The notes: a model not told the origin generated them from the sequence alone. Positions 34,155 to 44,463 are shown, numbered from the stretch's first letter. The stretch is 64,000 bases of DNA from Ovis canadensis (GCF_042477335.2 NC_091247.1:6408501-6472500); one strand, 5' to 3'. Numbers and translations: made by a program.

Positions 34155-34700
34155 CCTCGGCGGCCGCGGCCCCCGCGCCCCGGGCCAGACCCCGTCGGGG
34201 CACCCAGCGGGAGCGGCTGGGCCGGGGCGGGGCGCGCGGGGGGGGCCGGCGGGCCGGGCCGGGGCCGCGCCTTTGTCTGCGCCGGGCCGGCGGGGCCGGG
34301 GCACGGGGGCACCGTACGGCAGGCCCGGGCCGTCCGGCCGCCGCCCTCTCCGGGCGCCGCGGCGCGGAGCTGCGCTGGGCTGGGCGCCGACGCGGCCGCG
34401 CTGTCGCCGCGGTCGTCCCTGGTTACTGAGCTCCGCGGCACATGCTCGCTGCTGCGCTTCGCTCTCGCCGCCGCCCCTGCGCTCCCCGCCTCCCGCCCGC
34501 ACCGGCGCGCCGGGGGTGGACCCGGAGCCGCCACTCAGCGCCCGGCGCCACCTCCCGCCCCGCACCCGCCCGCCCGGCCGGGCCTGCGCCGGCGGATCGG
34601 CGGCCCCGGGGAGCGCCGAGCCGGGCCGGCGGAGGGGCGTCCCCCCACCCCCGGCTTCATTGGTCCCCGAGCCGGGAGGGCGAGGTCACCCCCAACCCCC
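34155..34700 (-). promoter_or_regulatory. NCS1: NCS1 leader and putative TATA-less promoter
   Basis: Immediately upstream of the NCS1 start on the minus strand the sequence is GC-rich with no TATA box. A CCAAT box in minus orientation lies at 34659-34663 (plus strand ATTGG within CTTCATTGGTCCCC). A cluster of SP1/KLF-like CCCGCC and CCCGCCC motifs lies at 34549-34579. The transcription start is not determinable from sequence; if the CCAAT box is about 80 bases upstream of it, the leader would be about 400 bases. In that case the ATG at 34441-34443 would lie in the leader. Confidence 0.6.
34423..34443 (-). other. Possible short upstream ORF in the NCS1 leader
   Basis: On the minus strand, ATGTGCCGCGGAGCTCAGTAA gives six codons and a stop, about 270 bases upstream of the NCS1 ATG. 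Its start has A at -3 (GAGCATGT). It matters only if transcription begins upstream of 34443. A known role of such uORFs is to damp main-ORF translation; whether it does so here is untested. Confidence 0.35.
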
Positions 34701-34825
34701 GTCACCTCCCTGGCGGCGATCCACGGCGCTCCGGCCCCCGCACCCAACCCCACCCAGGGCGGAGCCGGGCCGGGGAGGGCCCGGAAGATCTGACTTGAAT
34801 GAGGCCGAGGCTCGGGCCCGGAGAC

Positions 34826-34920
34826 ATTCATTCATTCGACACGGATTTGTGGGGCGCTGGGGATGCCGCGGAACAGGACTGGCGCGGTCCCAGCCCTCAC
34901 GGGGCGAGGGGCGGGAGAGG
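34826..34920 (-). mobile_element. L2 LINE 3' end at CpG-island edge
   Basis: ATTCATTCATTCGACACGGA, TTTGTGGGGCGCTGGGGATG and GGTCCCAGCCCTCACGGGGC match the reverse L2 terminus, with extra CpGs compared with the family. Confidence 0.65.
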
Positions 34921-35169
34921 GGACCGCAGGGCTCCGCAGGATAGCACATGTGGTGGCGGGGGGCGTCTACTGGCCCGGGGAAGGTGACCTCCAAGCCCGG
35001 AGGAAGAGAGGGGGGGCAGGGTGGCTGGGAACGTGTTCAAGGCCCCAAAATCCTAGAGGAGGGGAGGCCTGAGCCCCAGGGAGAGAGCCTCTCCGGCACA
35101 TGCACATCCCGGGGGTATGATGAGCGAGAAGGGCAGGGCCGGTGGGGACAGGCCTGACCTCTCCCCAAG

Positions 35170-35206
35170 AAGCTGCTGCTGCTGCTGCTAAGTCGCTTCA
35201 GTCGGG
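35170..35206 (-). mobile_element. BOV-A2 SINE end fragment
   Basis: GCTGCTGCTGCTGCTAAGTC followed by GCTTCAGTCGGGCC is the CTG-headed end of BOV-A2. Only about 37 bases remain. Confidence 0.8.
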
Positions 35207-36190
35207 CCTCCGCGATTTAACAGGGTCAAATCTGCCTTCTCTGCATCTCTGGACTCAGTGTGGAGGGGCGCTCTGGGCCGGAGCTGAGGCCCAGACCAGT
35301 AGCCAGGGCTCCACCTGCATGGACAGAGGCCACGATTGCCAAGCGGGGAGTAAATGGTGAGGGAGCGTCTACAGGGCCTTCCCCGGCCACCTCATCTCCA
35401 GTGTCAATGTGATGGGATCTCTCCTCTCCCTTCCCCAGCTTCATCTGTTTTTCTCTTTAGCAACTATCACAGATTTCATTAGCAGATTTTTTTCATCATG
35501 GTTTGCTGTCCCCTCCACTACAGTACCATCCCCACGCCCCTCCGCCCCCGACACGCCCCAGGGAGTCTTGTCTTACCTGAAGTTGTATCTCCAACATCTA
35601 GAAGGGCCTGACTTGCAATGGCCATTCAGCCATCCTCTGTGGAGGAGGCAGGGGCTGGCGGAGGAGGGACATCAGTGCTGGAGGCCTGGGGTGGACAGAA
35701 CGAGGCAGGAAGACTGGCCTTCCCTTAGGCCTGAGGGGATGAGGTGGTGGGCTTGGTCTCTTTTCATCCCCATGCTGGCACAGTGTTCAGACCTCAGGGG
35801 ATCCGGGAAGCCCAGAGGAACTGAGGAGACAGAGAAATCCCGCTTCCCAGCCCCTCCAATTGCCTCTTCCTCCCTCCAGATACATCCGGTCCAGCTTTTC
35901 CCCTGAAGGCCTTGCCTGGGTCTCTGGCCCAGGAGGACTTGCTGGCCTCCTGGAGTTCATTCTGTCAAGAAAATGGGGAGGGCATGGGCTCCAAGATCTG
36001 GGCCCACAGTTGGAGGCACCTGGGCTAGACTTGGGAGCAGGATGTCTCAACTGCAAGGACTGGCTCAGAATGGACCCCGGGGAGGGGCTTGGAGCTGACC
36101 AGCCCGGCCTGAGTGTCCTGTCTGGGAGGAGGGGCAGCCAATACGGGGACCAAGGCCAGATCAGGACGTCAGTGACAGCTGTAGCAATTA

Positions 36191-36372
36191 AAGGGCTTCC
36201 CCTGGTGGTCCAGTGGCTAAGACTCTGTGCTCCTAATGCGGAGGGCTGAGGTTCCATCGCTGGTCAGGGAACTTAATCCCACATGCTGCAACTACGAGTG
36301 TGCACGCAGCAACTAAAATTCCCACGTGCCGCAAGTGAGACCTGGTGCAGCCAAATAAATACATAAAAGTAA
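36191..36372 (+). mobile_element. CHR-type tRNA-Glu SINE
   Basis: GGGCTTCCCCTGGTGGTCCA, GTGGCTAAGACTCTGTGCTC, ACTTAATCCCACATGCTGCA and GCAGCCAAATAAATACATAA. Confidence 0.93.
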
Positions 36373-36589
36373 ATGTTAAAAAGATGTCACTTTACTGGGG
36401 AAAAAAAGGACTCAATTCAGGGGAAACCTGTGGTCCATTTCCTCAGGGACCTCAGGGACCCCCTCCTCCCCTGCCTGCCCCACAGTGGACCCCAAATCAC
36501 GCTCATAAAGAATGCCATGAAAGGACGTGAACCAGGCACAGAAATGCCTGTAGGAGCAGGGAGGCTCCTGGGGGCTTCCCAGATTCACA

Positions 36590-36680
36590 AATGGTCACTC
36601 AGCAAATATTTACTGAGCACCTATTACGCGCCGGGCCCCACAGGATAGAGACAAAACTCTTCCTATTGGGAAGCACACAG
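36590..36680 (-). mobile_element. L2 LINE 3' end
   Basis: CACTCAGCAAATATTTACTG and AGCACCTATTACGCGCCGGG match the reverse L2 terminus. Confidence 0.6.
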
Positions 36681-36694
36681 TTAACGAGTACTGC

Positions 36695-36815
36695 ACTGTG
36701 CTAAGTCGCTTCAGTCGTGTCTGACCCTTTGCCACCCTATGGACCATAGCCCACCAGGCTCTTCTGTCCTTGGGATTCTCTAGGCAAGAAGACTGTGGGT
36801 TGCCATGCCAGAGAG
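36695..36815 (-). mobile_element. BOV-A2/Bov-tA SINE fragment
   Basis: GTGCTAAGTCGCTTCAGTCG, ATGGACCATAGCCCACCAGG, and GAAGACTGTGGGTTGCCATG, then an abrupt end before the tRNA-like head. Confidence 0.9.
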
Positions 36816-38504
36816 TGATATAAACATAAAATGCATGAGTAAAATATACAATGTCAGAGGTGAAAACATAGTGAGGCAGAGAAGGGAGATGGTTAGTGCT
36901 GGAGCGGGAAGTGGTGGGTGTTCTCTAGCAGGGAGGCCTCACTGAGGATGCGCTGTTTGAACAAGAACCTGAAGGAGGGGTTGCCCTGAAGTGGAGCCCA
37001 GTCGGCCTCTGGGTGGCCTGGCAGGGGTGCAGCGCGGTGAGGCTTGGAGAGTATAGAAGAGGCAGGAGATGAGGTCAGACTCGGGAATCTGTTGATACTC
37101 ACCTGGATCCCTGGGCTGCTGAGCACTGACGCCAGGCAGGCAGGGTGAAAACGGGGACCTTTGGGAGGTCACAGTCATCAATGGGGATGGTGGTGGGTGG
37201 GCCCAGAGTGGTGGGGAGGATATGGAGAGAACTGGTTAGACTCGGTTATATTTTGGAGGCAGCGATATTTGGCGAGATAGCCGAATAGATTGAGTGGCGC
37301 TGAGACAAAGAGAGAAGAGAGTCAAGGTCCAGGCTTGGGATCTGATCTGAGAAGTGGGGAGTGGTCAGGTTTGCAGGTGGGAAGAGCAGGAGTCCGGTTC
37401 TGGACGTGAGAGGTATGAGATGCCTGTTAGTTGCCCAAGCGGAGATGCTGAAGAAGCAAGTGAATCAGGCGCCTGGAGTTCATGGGCAGGCCCAGGCTGC
37501 AGGGAGTAGCTGAGGTGTCCTGCTGGCAGAGACGCAGGTTAAAGTTCTGTGACAGGATGGTCAGTAAGGGAGCCAGTGTCATTGGAGGACTGAGCCCCAG
37601 GGGCACAGGCTGGGGAGACGGGAGATGTGGGCAGTGAGGTAGGAAGAACACCAGGAGCCTGGGGTGTCCCACAAGTCACTGGAAAGAGGGAAGATCACGT
37701 ACTAGGAAGAGAAAGAGAGATACACAGGAGCTGGTCTGGGGCGAGGCTGGGCAGGGTGTTCTGGGTCCTCAGGATGTAGGAACATGCGTGGGGAGGTGCT
37801 GGGTCTTGGAGCCAGCCTTCCCCTCTTTCCTAACCTGGATTTGGGCCCAAAGGGTCCCCACCCACACCCAAATGCCTTACCCCGAACCACGCTGGACGCA
37901 GCACTCAGATTCACTCTCTGAGGGCCTGGTTGTTCTCACGAGAGCACTGGTTCCAGTTCTTTCTGCCACGGGAATTTGGTGTTTACGGTGAAGAAAAATG
38001 TGTAGCTGGGCTTCAAACCAGGATTTCATGACCAGATTTCCACCTCAGAGGGTCCTCTCTGCTGCTATGGATTGGACGGGGCCGATGAGGGACAGAGGCC
38101 AGTGAGGAGCCAGGGAATCAGGCCCACTGATTAGATGGGGGTTGGGAGCGAGAGAGGGGAAGGGACCCAATGGATCCCTGGTGGAGGGGGAGCCCGGCAA
38201 GGAGCAGGTCATAAACCAGTGCATATAAATAAACAAATTAGTTCCATATACCCATGTAGAAAGCAGTCTGAGGGGTATAAGGAGGTGTGTGTGTCCGGAG
38301 AAAGTCCGTTCCATTCCATCAATCAGGGATGCCAGCGAGGGCTGCCCAGGTGCAGCCAGCTGCTAGGAGCGGGGGTATGCTGGAATCTGGCCCAGTGGAG
38401 GGGAGTAGGAGGGGAAGGGACCCGCTGACCCCTGGCCTTGAGCAGGCATCCTGAGGCCCAGGTCCAGGCCTGATCATGTTCCTTATGCACCATGTGAAAG
38501 TGTC

Positions 38505-38716
38505 ATGCAAATGTTAGTCGCTCAGTCGAGTCTGACTCTTTGCAACCCCATAGACTCTAGCCTGCCAGGCTCCTCTGTCCATGGGATTCTCCAGGCAAGA
38601 ATACTGGAGTGGGTTGCCATTTCCTCCTCCAGGGGATCTTCCTGACCCAGGGACTGAACCCAGGTCTCCCGCATTGTAGGTGGATTCTTTACCGTCTGAG
38701 CCACCAGGGAAGCCCC
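38505..38716 (-). mobile_element. Bov-tA SINE (full length)
   Basis: GTTAGTCGCTCAGTCGAGTC, GGCAAGAATACTGGAGTGGG, GGACTGAACCCAGGTCTCCC and TGAGCCACCAGGGAAGCCCC. Little diverged, so relatively young. Confidence 0.95.
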
Positions 38717-38857
38717 ACGCACTGTGACTTTTGCAAATCATTTCCCATCTCATAGATGTAGCGGATCTTCTCACGGGAGAAGGATTTACAAGCATCAGAA
38801 ATGCTTTGTACAGGCTCACAACAGAGTTAATATCTCTAACCTATTAAGAACTTTCAG

Positions 38858-39178
38858 GGGCTGCCCTGGTGACTCCGTGTAAACAGTCTTCCTGCCAATG
38901 TAGGGGACAGGGTTCAATCCCTGGTCTGGGAAGGTCCCACATGCCACAAAGCAACTAAGCCCGAGCCCCTCAACTACTGAGCCTGTGCTCGAAAGCATGG
39001 GAACTGCAACGACTGAAGTCCCCCCGCCCTAGAGCCTGCGCTCTGCAATAAGAGAAGCCGCTGCAATGAGAAGCCCAAGCACCTCAACTAGAGAGTGGCC
39101 CCCACTCGCCACAACGAGATAAAAGCCCTCGGAGCAACAAAGACCCAGCACAGCCAAAAAGTAAATAAAATTTAAAAA
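38858..39178 (+). mobile_element. CHR-1-type SINE with perfect 12-bp target duplication
   Basis: A long copy: GGCTGCCCTGGTGACTCCGT, CAGGGTTCAATCCCTGGTCT, CAACTACTGAGCCTGTGCTC, CAATGAGAAGCCCAAGCACC, GCAACAAAGACCCAGCACAG and an A-rich AAATAAAATTTAAAAA tail. AAGAACTTTCAG occurs just before it (38846-38857) and again just after it (39179-39190), an exact target-site duplication. Confidence 0.93.
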
Positions 39179-39190
39179 AAGAACTTTCAG

Positions 39191-39306
39191 AACTTCCCTG
39201 GTGATCCAGAGGCCGAGATTCCAACGCAGGGGGCACAGGTTCAATCTCTGGTCAAGGAAATAAGAGCCCACGTGCTGAGAAGTATGGAGGCCAAAAAAAA
39301 AAAAAA
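39191..39306 (+). mobile_element. CHR-2-type SINE inserted beside the previous one
   Basis: AACTTCCCTGGTGATCCAGA, GCACAGGTTCAATCTCTGGT and GGAGGCCAAAAAAAAAAAAA. It begins right after the second AAGAACTTTCAG, and its A-tail is followed by AAGAACTTGCAAG, a third imperfect copy of the same target. So it used the target sequence duplicated by its neighbour. Confidence 0.92.
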
Positions 39307-39354
39307 GAACTTGCAAGCTAATAAGAAAAAGATGAGCCCTCAAAACCTCCATAG

Positions 39355-39728
39355 AAATTGGGACTGCATATATATGGAATGTAGAAAAGGAAGAATGGAT
39401 GATTCTACCGTGCAGGGCAGCAAAGGAGACGAGAACATGAAGAGCATAGCTTTGGACACAGTTGGAGGAAAAAAGGGTGGAATGATTTGAGAGAACAGCA
39501 CTGAAGCATGTAAACTACCATATGTTAAATAGATAGCCAGTGGGAGTTTGATACATGATGCAGGGAGCCCAAAGCCGGTGCTCGGGATGGGGTGGGGACG
39601 GAAGAAGGATGGGGTTCAAGAGGGAGGGAATATACGTGTACCCATGGCCGGTTCATGGTGATGTATGGCAAAGAGCATCACAATGTTGTGAAGCAATTAT
39701 CCTCCAATTAAACAATAATAAAAAATAA
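39355..39728 (+). mobile_element. Ruminant-type L1 3' end
   Basis: TGTTAAATAGATAGCCAGTG, GGAGTTTGATACATGATGCA, GGTTCAAGAGGGAGGGAATA, CATGGTGATGTATGGCAAAG and GAAGCAATTATCCTCCAATT. Truncated 3' untranslated region only. Confidence 0.87.
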
Positions 39729-39774
39729 AGAAATCAGTGAAAGGGCTCAAAGAGGAAACAGGAGGACAACAAAC

Positions 39775-40255
39775 GCTGTCCCTGACAACTCATCAGAAGC
39801 ACACAAAACCAAAAAAAAAAAAAAAAAGGAGTCAATGCCCATAACCCAGTGTTGGCAAAGGAGTGAGAAAGTGGGCATCTGGACACTGCCAGGCAGGGTG
39901 TGAGCTGGTACAACCGTTCTGAAGAACATTTTGGCAGTAACCAGCCATATTCTCTGACTCAGCAATTCCACTTCTAGGAAATTATCCGAAGTCAACAATT
40001 AGAGCTCTGTACAAGTGTTTAGCTGCAACGACGCTACTGTAGCAGCATTTCTAACAACAACAACAACAACAAAATGGGAGCAATTTACAAATCAAAAAAA
40101 AACGAGGCATTCATTTATCCATACCATGGAATCCTGTCCAATACTTAATTCTAGCATGAATGGAAATCTGCTTATGTGAGACAGATCAGTTAACAGCACA
40201 AAAAGTTTCACAAATCCTAGGATGATGCCAATTGTGAGATTGAAAAAAACAGTGT
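39775..40255 (+). mobile_element. Ancient L1 3' region
   Basis: GTTGGCAAAGGAGTGAGAAA, TTTTGGCAGTAACCAGCCAT, CTCAGCAATTCCACTTCTAG and CCATGGAATCCTGTCCAATA follow the old L1 3' region. It carries an 18-A tract near 39810 and an (AAC)n run near 40054. Confidence 0.75.
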
Positions 40256-40274
40256 TCCTCATTGTAGGTTTGTT

Positions 40275-40393
40275 TGTGTTTTTTGGCCATGTCGTGTGAC
40301 TTGTGGTATCTTAGGTCCCCGGCCAGGGAGCCAACCCACATCCCCTGCAGTGGAAGTATGGAGGCGTAACCACTGGACCACCAGGGAAGCCCC
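40275..40393 (-). mobile_element. CHR-2-type SINE
   Basis: TTTTTTGGCCATGTCGTGTG, CATCCCCTGCAGTGGAAGTA and TGGACCACCAGGGAAGCCCC. Confidence 0.9.
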
Positions 40394-40736
40394 TGGGTGT
40401 CTTAATTAAGTAGTTTTTGGTCATATTTTTTTTCCAAATTTAAAAATAATTGTCAAACATATATAATCCAGGATCTCCTGCAGAAAAAACAGTCTCAGTG
40501 GGGAAAAGAGTTCCCTGGTCCAATGCTTTGCGGGGGCTTCCCATCTAACAGGGCATATTAGCATACTAAAGTCTCTGAGAAGGCCTGTGGGAAAAGACAT
40601 TTGTTTTATTTCAGCATTTTCATGCTTATTTTTTCCTTACGTCCTTAAGTCCCATGGAATAAAGGACCATGAAGAGCCCACTGTTTTACAAGTTCTGACT
40701 CCCATGGGAGAAATGATGTTATGAAGAGGTGAGACA

Positions 40737-40822
40737 GATGGGTTGCCATTTCCTTCTCCAGGGGATCTTCCCAGCCCAGGAATCGGACCTGGGTCTTTAC
40801 CAACTGAGCTATGAGGGAAGCC
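40737..40822 (-). mobile_element. Bov-tA SINE (head half only)
   Basis: ATGGGTTGCCATTTCCTTCT, AATCGGACCTGGGTCTTTAC and TGAGCTATGAGGGAAGCCCA. Confidence 0.9.
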
Positions 40823-40839
40823 CACTTAAACTCCTTAAA

Positions 40840-40965
40840 CCTCAGTTTCCATATCTGGAAAGTGGGCATAATAAAAATACCACCTCCCCACAGAATCATT
40901 AGGAGAATTGTGTGATGTATGGAGATACTTGGCACTCCTTAGTAAAGACTGGCTATTATTTTGTG
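40840..40965 (-). mobile_element. MIR SINE
   Basis: TTAAACCTCAGTTTCCATAT, CTGGAAAGTGGGCATAATAA, AGGAGAATTGTGTGATGTAT, CTTGGCACTCCTTAGTAAAG. It is flanked on both sides by Bov-tA copies in the same orientation. Confidence 0.78.
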
Positions 40966-40967
40966 CG

Positions 40968-41175
40968 TGAGTCTCTAAGTCGTGTCCAACTCTTTTCGAG
41001 CTCATGGACTGTAACCCGCCAGGCTCCTCTGTCCATGGGATTTCTCGGGCAAGAGTACTGGAGTGGGCTGCCATTTCCTCCTCCAGGGGATCTTCTGACC
41101 CAGGGAGTGAACCTGTGTCTCCTGTGTCACTTGCATTGGCAGACGGATTCTTTACCACTGAGCCACTTGGGAAGA
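40968..41175 (-). mobile_element. Bov-tA SINE
   Basis: GAGTCTCTAAGTCGTGTCCA, GGCAAGAGTACTGGAGTGGG and TACCACTGAGCCACTTGGGA. An 11-12 base insertion relative to other copies is visible near 41125 (TGTGTCACTTGC). Confidence 0.94.
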
Positions 41176-42492
41176 CATTATTATTTTTGATGCGTAATAA
41201 TATATGTTTTATTAACATTATAATTATTGTTATTGATAAAGGAAATGAGAAATCATTTAATGCCACTATTGGTGGAAAGGACCCTGAACCGAGTGTGAAT
41301 GCCAGTCGTAGGGTCGGGACTGGAGCCCCTCTGAGCTCGGTCTCCTCACTCCTAAGTTGGGATGGTGGGTCCCTGGGGAGCCCGCTGCCCCTCAGGGCTG
41401 CTTATGGGCCTTGCAAGGGGGCTTCCCTGGGGCAGAAAGTGAGGCTGTCTGTCTCAGGAGCAGCTGAATGAGTGGGTCTGTGAACAAGAAGAGGGTGCAC
41501 AGCTCACTGGCCTGGGGACAGAGGTCTCCCTCTCCAGTTCTCATGGGTGCCCAGGGAAGTGAGAAAGGAGCTCTTTGCTCCTGCAGTGACTGTTGGCTCC
41601 TGCTCTCCATTAACAGGCGGTGTTCTAGTCCTCAGTCTCTGCCCCCACGAGCTTGGGAGACCTTCTCTGAACCTCACCTCCCCAGGAAAGCTTTCTGTAA
41701 GGGTCTCGAGTGAGGTGCTTCTTACAAGTGGGCTGCTAGAGACACACACTCACATACACACATACACGCACACTCCTACTGTCCCACGGTGAACCTCATG
41801 CCCAGGCAAAGGGGACCAGTCTGCTGGCTGATGCTCCCCTGCCCTTGCCAACCACACTGAGGATCGGGATCAGGGGAGGGTCAGAAATCCATGCTTGTCC
41901 CCGACCCAGCTGAAGCGAAATGGGCACTTAGGGCGCCTCACGGTAAGGGCAGCCTTGGGGCGGTGCTGGTTCTCCCCTGACATCCCAAGCCCCTAGATCC
42001 CAGAGATGGAAGCCCATTGATGGTAGCAGAACCAGCGATGTCTGTACACACAGAAGCGCTCAAGGAACCAAGGGAACGACCGGAGACCCGGCTGCGGAGG
42101 GGCAGGAGCCAGAGTCTCCAGGGTGTGGGAGCTAGCAGCAGAGGCAAGGAAGCCCTGTCTCCAGGCTGGGGTGTCCTCTGGCCTCTTCCTCCCGCTCTGC
42201 AGCCCTTTGTGCAAGCTCCAGTCCCGAGAGACTGTGTGATGGCCACACGGGGCTTCTGGGGATCACACTGGATGGGGGATGGGCAGGGCAGCTGGTCGGA
42301 CAGCTGCCCCCACTCCAGGAGGGAGGGGTCTCCCTCCCAAGTAAACTGGATGTGTTTTCCAGAAGAATGGGGTTCGGGTTAGTGGATGATGACCGGGACC
42401 CTGCTTCTCAGGGGAATGTTTCAGCCTCTGCAGACATTATCCTCTGTGCCAGCTGCCCAGCTCAGCCTTCTATTCCCTCCTGCCCCCCAGGC

Positions 42493-42544
42493 TGAGTCAC
42501 ACAGCCCAGTCCCCAGAGACGATCTGATGGGCTTGCGTGAGTCA
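42493..42544. promoter_or_regulatory. Paired AP-1/MARE-like sites
   Basis: Two exact TGAGTCA motifs, 42493-42499 (in GGCTGAGTCACACAGC) and 42538-42544 (in GCGTGAGTCAAGTG), lie 45 bases apart in a non-repetitive intergenic stretch. Motif presence is direct; enhancer function is only a guess. Confidence 0.3.
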
Positions 42545-43389
42545 AGTGTTTGCCTGGTCTAATCAGCCCTGGCCAGCGAGGTTAGGTCCCATAGTTCCAG
42601 CTTCAGAGGTCCACCTTCCAGGAAGTGGAGCTGGACAGATATCCTGAATGCCAGCGACCTCTGCGTTTGAGAATCCTCAAAACTGGGAGCCTCTATTTGA
42701 AGCCCCCCAGGTCCAATGTGCCCACCTTGTGGATGGGAGAAAGGCAGACAGAGGCTTGTTTCTCTCTGCGGGGCGGGAGCTGGGTCCTGTGGCTTCTGCT
42801 GGGCATGGTGAAGCCTCCAGACCCCAGCGGGCTCTCCGGGGTCAAGCTCGGACATGCTCAGAGCAGGAGTGGGAAGAGGGACAGCTCTCCTGGAGGCACA
42901 AACCCTGGAGCCCGTGATCACCCTGGGTGCCAGCGAGCTGCCCACCCCCTTGGCTTACCCCCAGCACGTCAGTGAGATGCTTGTTGGTTTCTGAGCCAGG
43001 CCCAGCCCCTCCTTGTCCTCGGGAGTGCCAGAGCCAGTGTCAGGAGCCATGACTCCTGTGGGCCGATCCAAGAGACACTTTCTGGGAGAGGGCCTGACAG
43101 TCACTGGGGCCTGGCCCAGCTCTCCCAGGGTCCCAGCCCCCATGCAGCAGTTACCTCTGCGCCAACCCAGCAGCCGCATGAGGGCATCACTGCTTGTGTC
43201 TTGGCACTGCTGCCTGGCCGGGGCCCCGTCCAGCAAAAGCTCAGACCACGCTGATGAATGGGGGTGGTGACTCTTCAGCCCCTGATGCCCCTTCGGCCAT
43301 GATGTTAGATCCATCCATCTCCTTGAGGTTGACCGTGCACTGAATACAATGATGCCCAGGCCACTATCCTGGGCTCCAGGCCCACCAAG

Positions 43390-43530
43390 CTCCTTCCGGT
43401 ACAGACTTGGACAATCGCTCTCGCTCTCCGGATCTCAGTTTTCCCATCTGTACATTGAGGAGATTCATGGTCCCTTCTGGCTATGACACTGGGTGGTGAA
43501 AGAGTTCCAAGCTGGGGCTCGGTCCTGAAG
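43390..43530 (-). mobile_element. MIR SINE
   Basis: GGATCTCAGTTTTCCCATCT followed by GTACATTGAGGAGATTCATG. Confidence 0.65.
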
Positions 43531-43639
43531 CATCAGAGCTGACCAGCGTGCAAGCGGGACACCTGGCCATCTCATAGAGTCCTTCAGCATCTCTTGCATT
43601 CAGACTTGAACTTGGTGAAGAGCAAGTCCTGTGGTAACA

Positions 43640-43815
43640 GTGGCAGCTACTGCTCACTGCGCTGCTGCTGTGTGCCAGGCAGTGTGCCAGGTGCTTCCGG
43701 AGTGCCAGCTCATGGGCCTCGGCAAATCCTGTGGGTTAGGCAGCCAGGCCCAGAGAGGTTGAGGAGCTGGGTCTCAGTCACACAGCTCTGGCCATAGGGA
43801 TTCAAGTCAAGCTTG
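43640..43815 (+). mobile_element. MIR SINE
   Basis: GTGGCAGCTACTGCTCACTG, TGTGTGCCAGGCAGTGTGCC, AGGCCCAGAGAGGTTGAGGA and TCACACAGCTCTGGCCATAG, close to full length. Confidence 0.78.
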
Positions 43816-43879
43816 TCTGATCCCTGGCCTGTGAGTTCACTATGTGGTACAGAAACTTTCTGAAATCTGGGAATTCAAC

Positions 43880-44112
43880 CAGGGGGCTCTGAAACAACTC
43901 AGAGCGGCGGGATGGAGTGGGGGGTGGGGGGAGGTTTGAGAGAGAGGGGCCGTAGGTACATCTATGGCCCATTCATGTTGATGCTAGGCAGAAACCAACA
44001 CAATTATAATTGTGTTGGATAAAAGATAAAAGCAATAAGGATGAGGATAAAATTAATTATCCTTCAATTAAAAATAAGTACATTTAAAAATAAATAAAAA
44101 TTTTAAAAATCC
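43880..44112 (+). mobile_element. Ruminant-type L1 3' end
   Basis: GGCCCATTCATGTTGATGCT, AGGCAGAAACCAACACAATT and TTAATTATCCTTCAATTAAA. An extra TAATTGTGTTGGATAAAAGA segment interrupts the usual spacing. Confidence 0.85.
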
Positions 44113-44240
44113 TGAAATCTGAGTACAAAGACATGTGTGCTCTGCTGAACCCATCTTCTGTAACTGTTTGGCTTTAGGGCCCACCAATGCTGGCAGAAGG
44201 CAGGGCATCCACATGATTTGAGACTACCTGCTAAGGCATG

Positions 44241-44463
44241 GTAGGTCACCCCTGTAGCTCAAATGGTAAAGAATGTGCCTGCAATGCAGCAGACCCGGGT
44301 TCGACCCCTGGGTTGAGAAGATCCACTGGAGAAGGGAATGGCAATCCACTCCAGTATTCTTGCTTGGAAAATCCCATGGACAGAGGAGCCTGGTGGGCTA
44401 CAGTCCATGGGGTCACAAAGAGTCCAACACGACCAAAGCGACTTGGCATGCACGCACGCATTG
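44241..44463 (+). mobile_element. Bov-tA SINE
   Basis: TGTAGCTCAAATGGTAAAGA, GACCCGGGTTCGACCCCTGG, TCCACTCCAGTATTCTTGCT, GTCCAACACGACCAAAGCGA. AGGCATG occurs on both sides (44234-44240 and 44464-44470), a possible short target duplication. Confidence 0.94.

Larger units (their letters stand above)
33545..34985. promoter_or_regulatory. NCS1: CpG island over the NCS1 5' end
   Basis: About 1.4 kb of very high GC with dense CpG, rising sharply at 33.55 kb and fading near 34.98 kb. NCS1 exon 1 sits near its centre, consistent with a broad CpG-island promoter. I see no Bov-tA, CHR or BovB copy inside; only an old L2 remnant touches its right edge. Several long frames cross the island on both strands, an expected result of low stop-codon density at this composition. 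Confidence 0.92.

Noticed and set aside
33654-34565. A 303-codon minus-strand frame containing the NCS1 start
   Set aside because: The frame runs through the leader, exon 1 and past a perfect splice donor. It begins at a GTG, not an ATG. Only 34091-34154 is coding by NCS1 homology and splicing.
33693-34793. A 366-codon plus-strand open frame across the CpG island
   Set aside because: It runs antisense to NCS1 exon 1 in very GC-rich DNA where stops are rare. The translation is low-complexity Gly/Ala/Arg/Pro with no domain. It is a compositional artefact.
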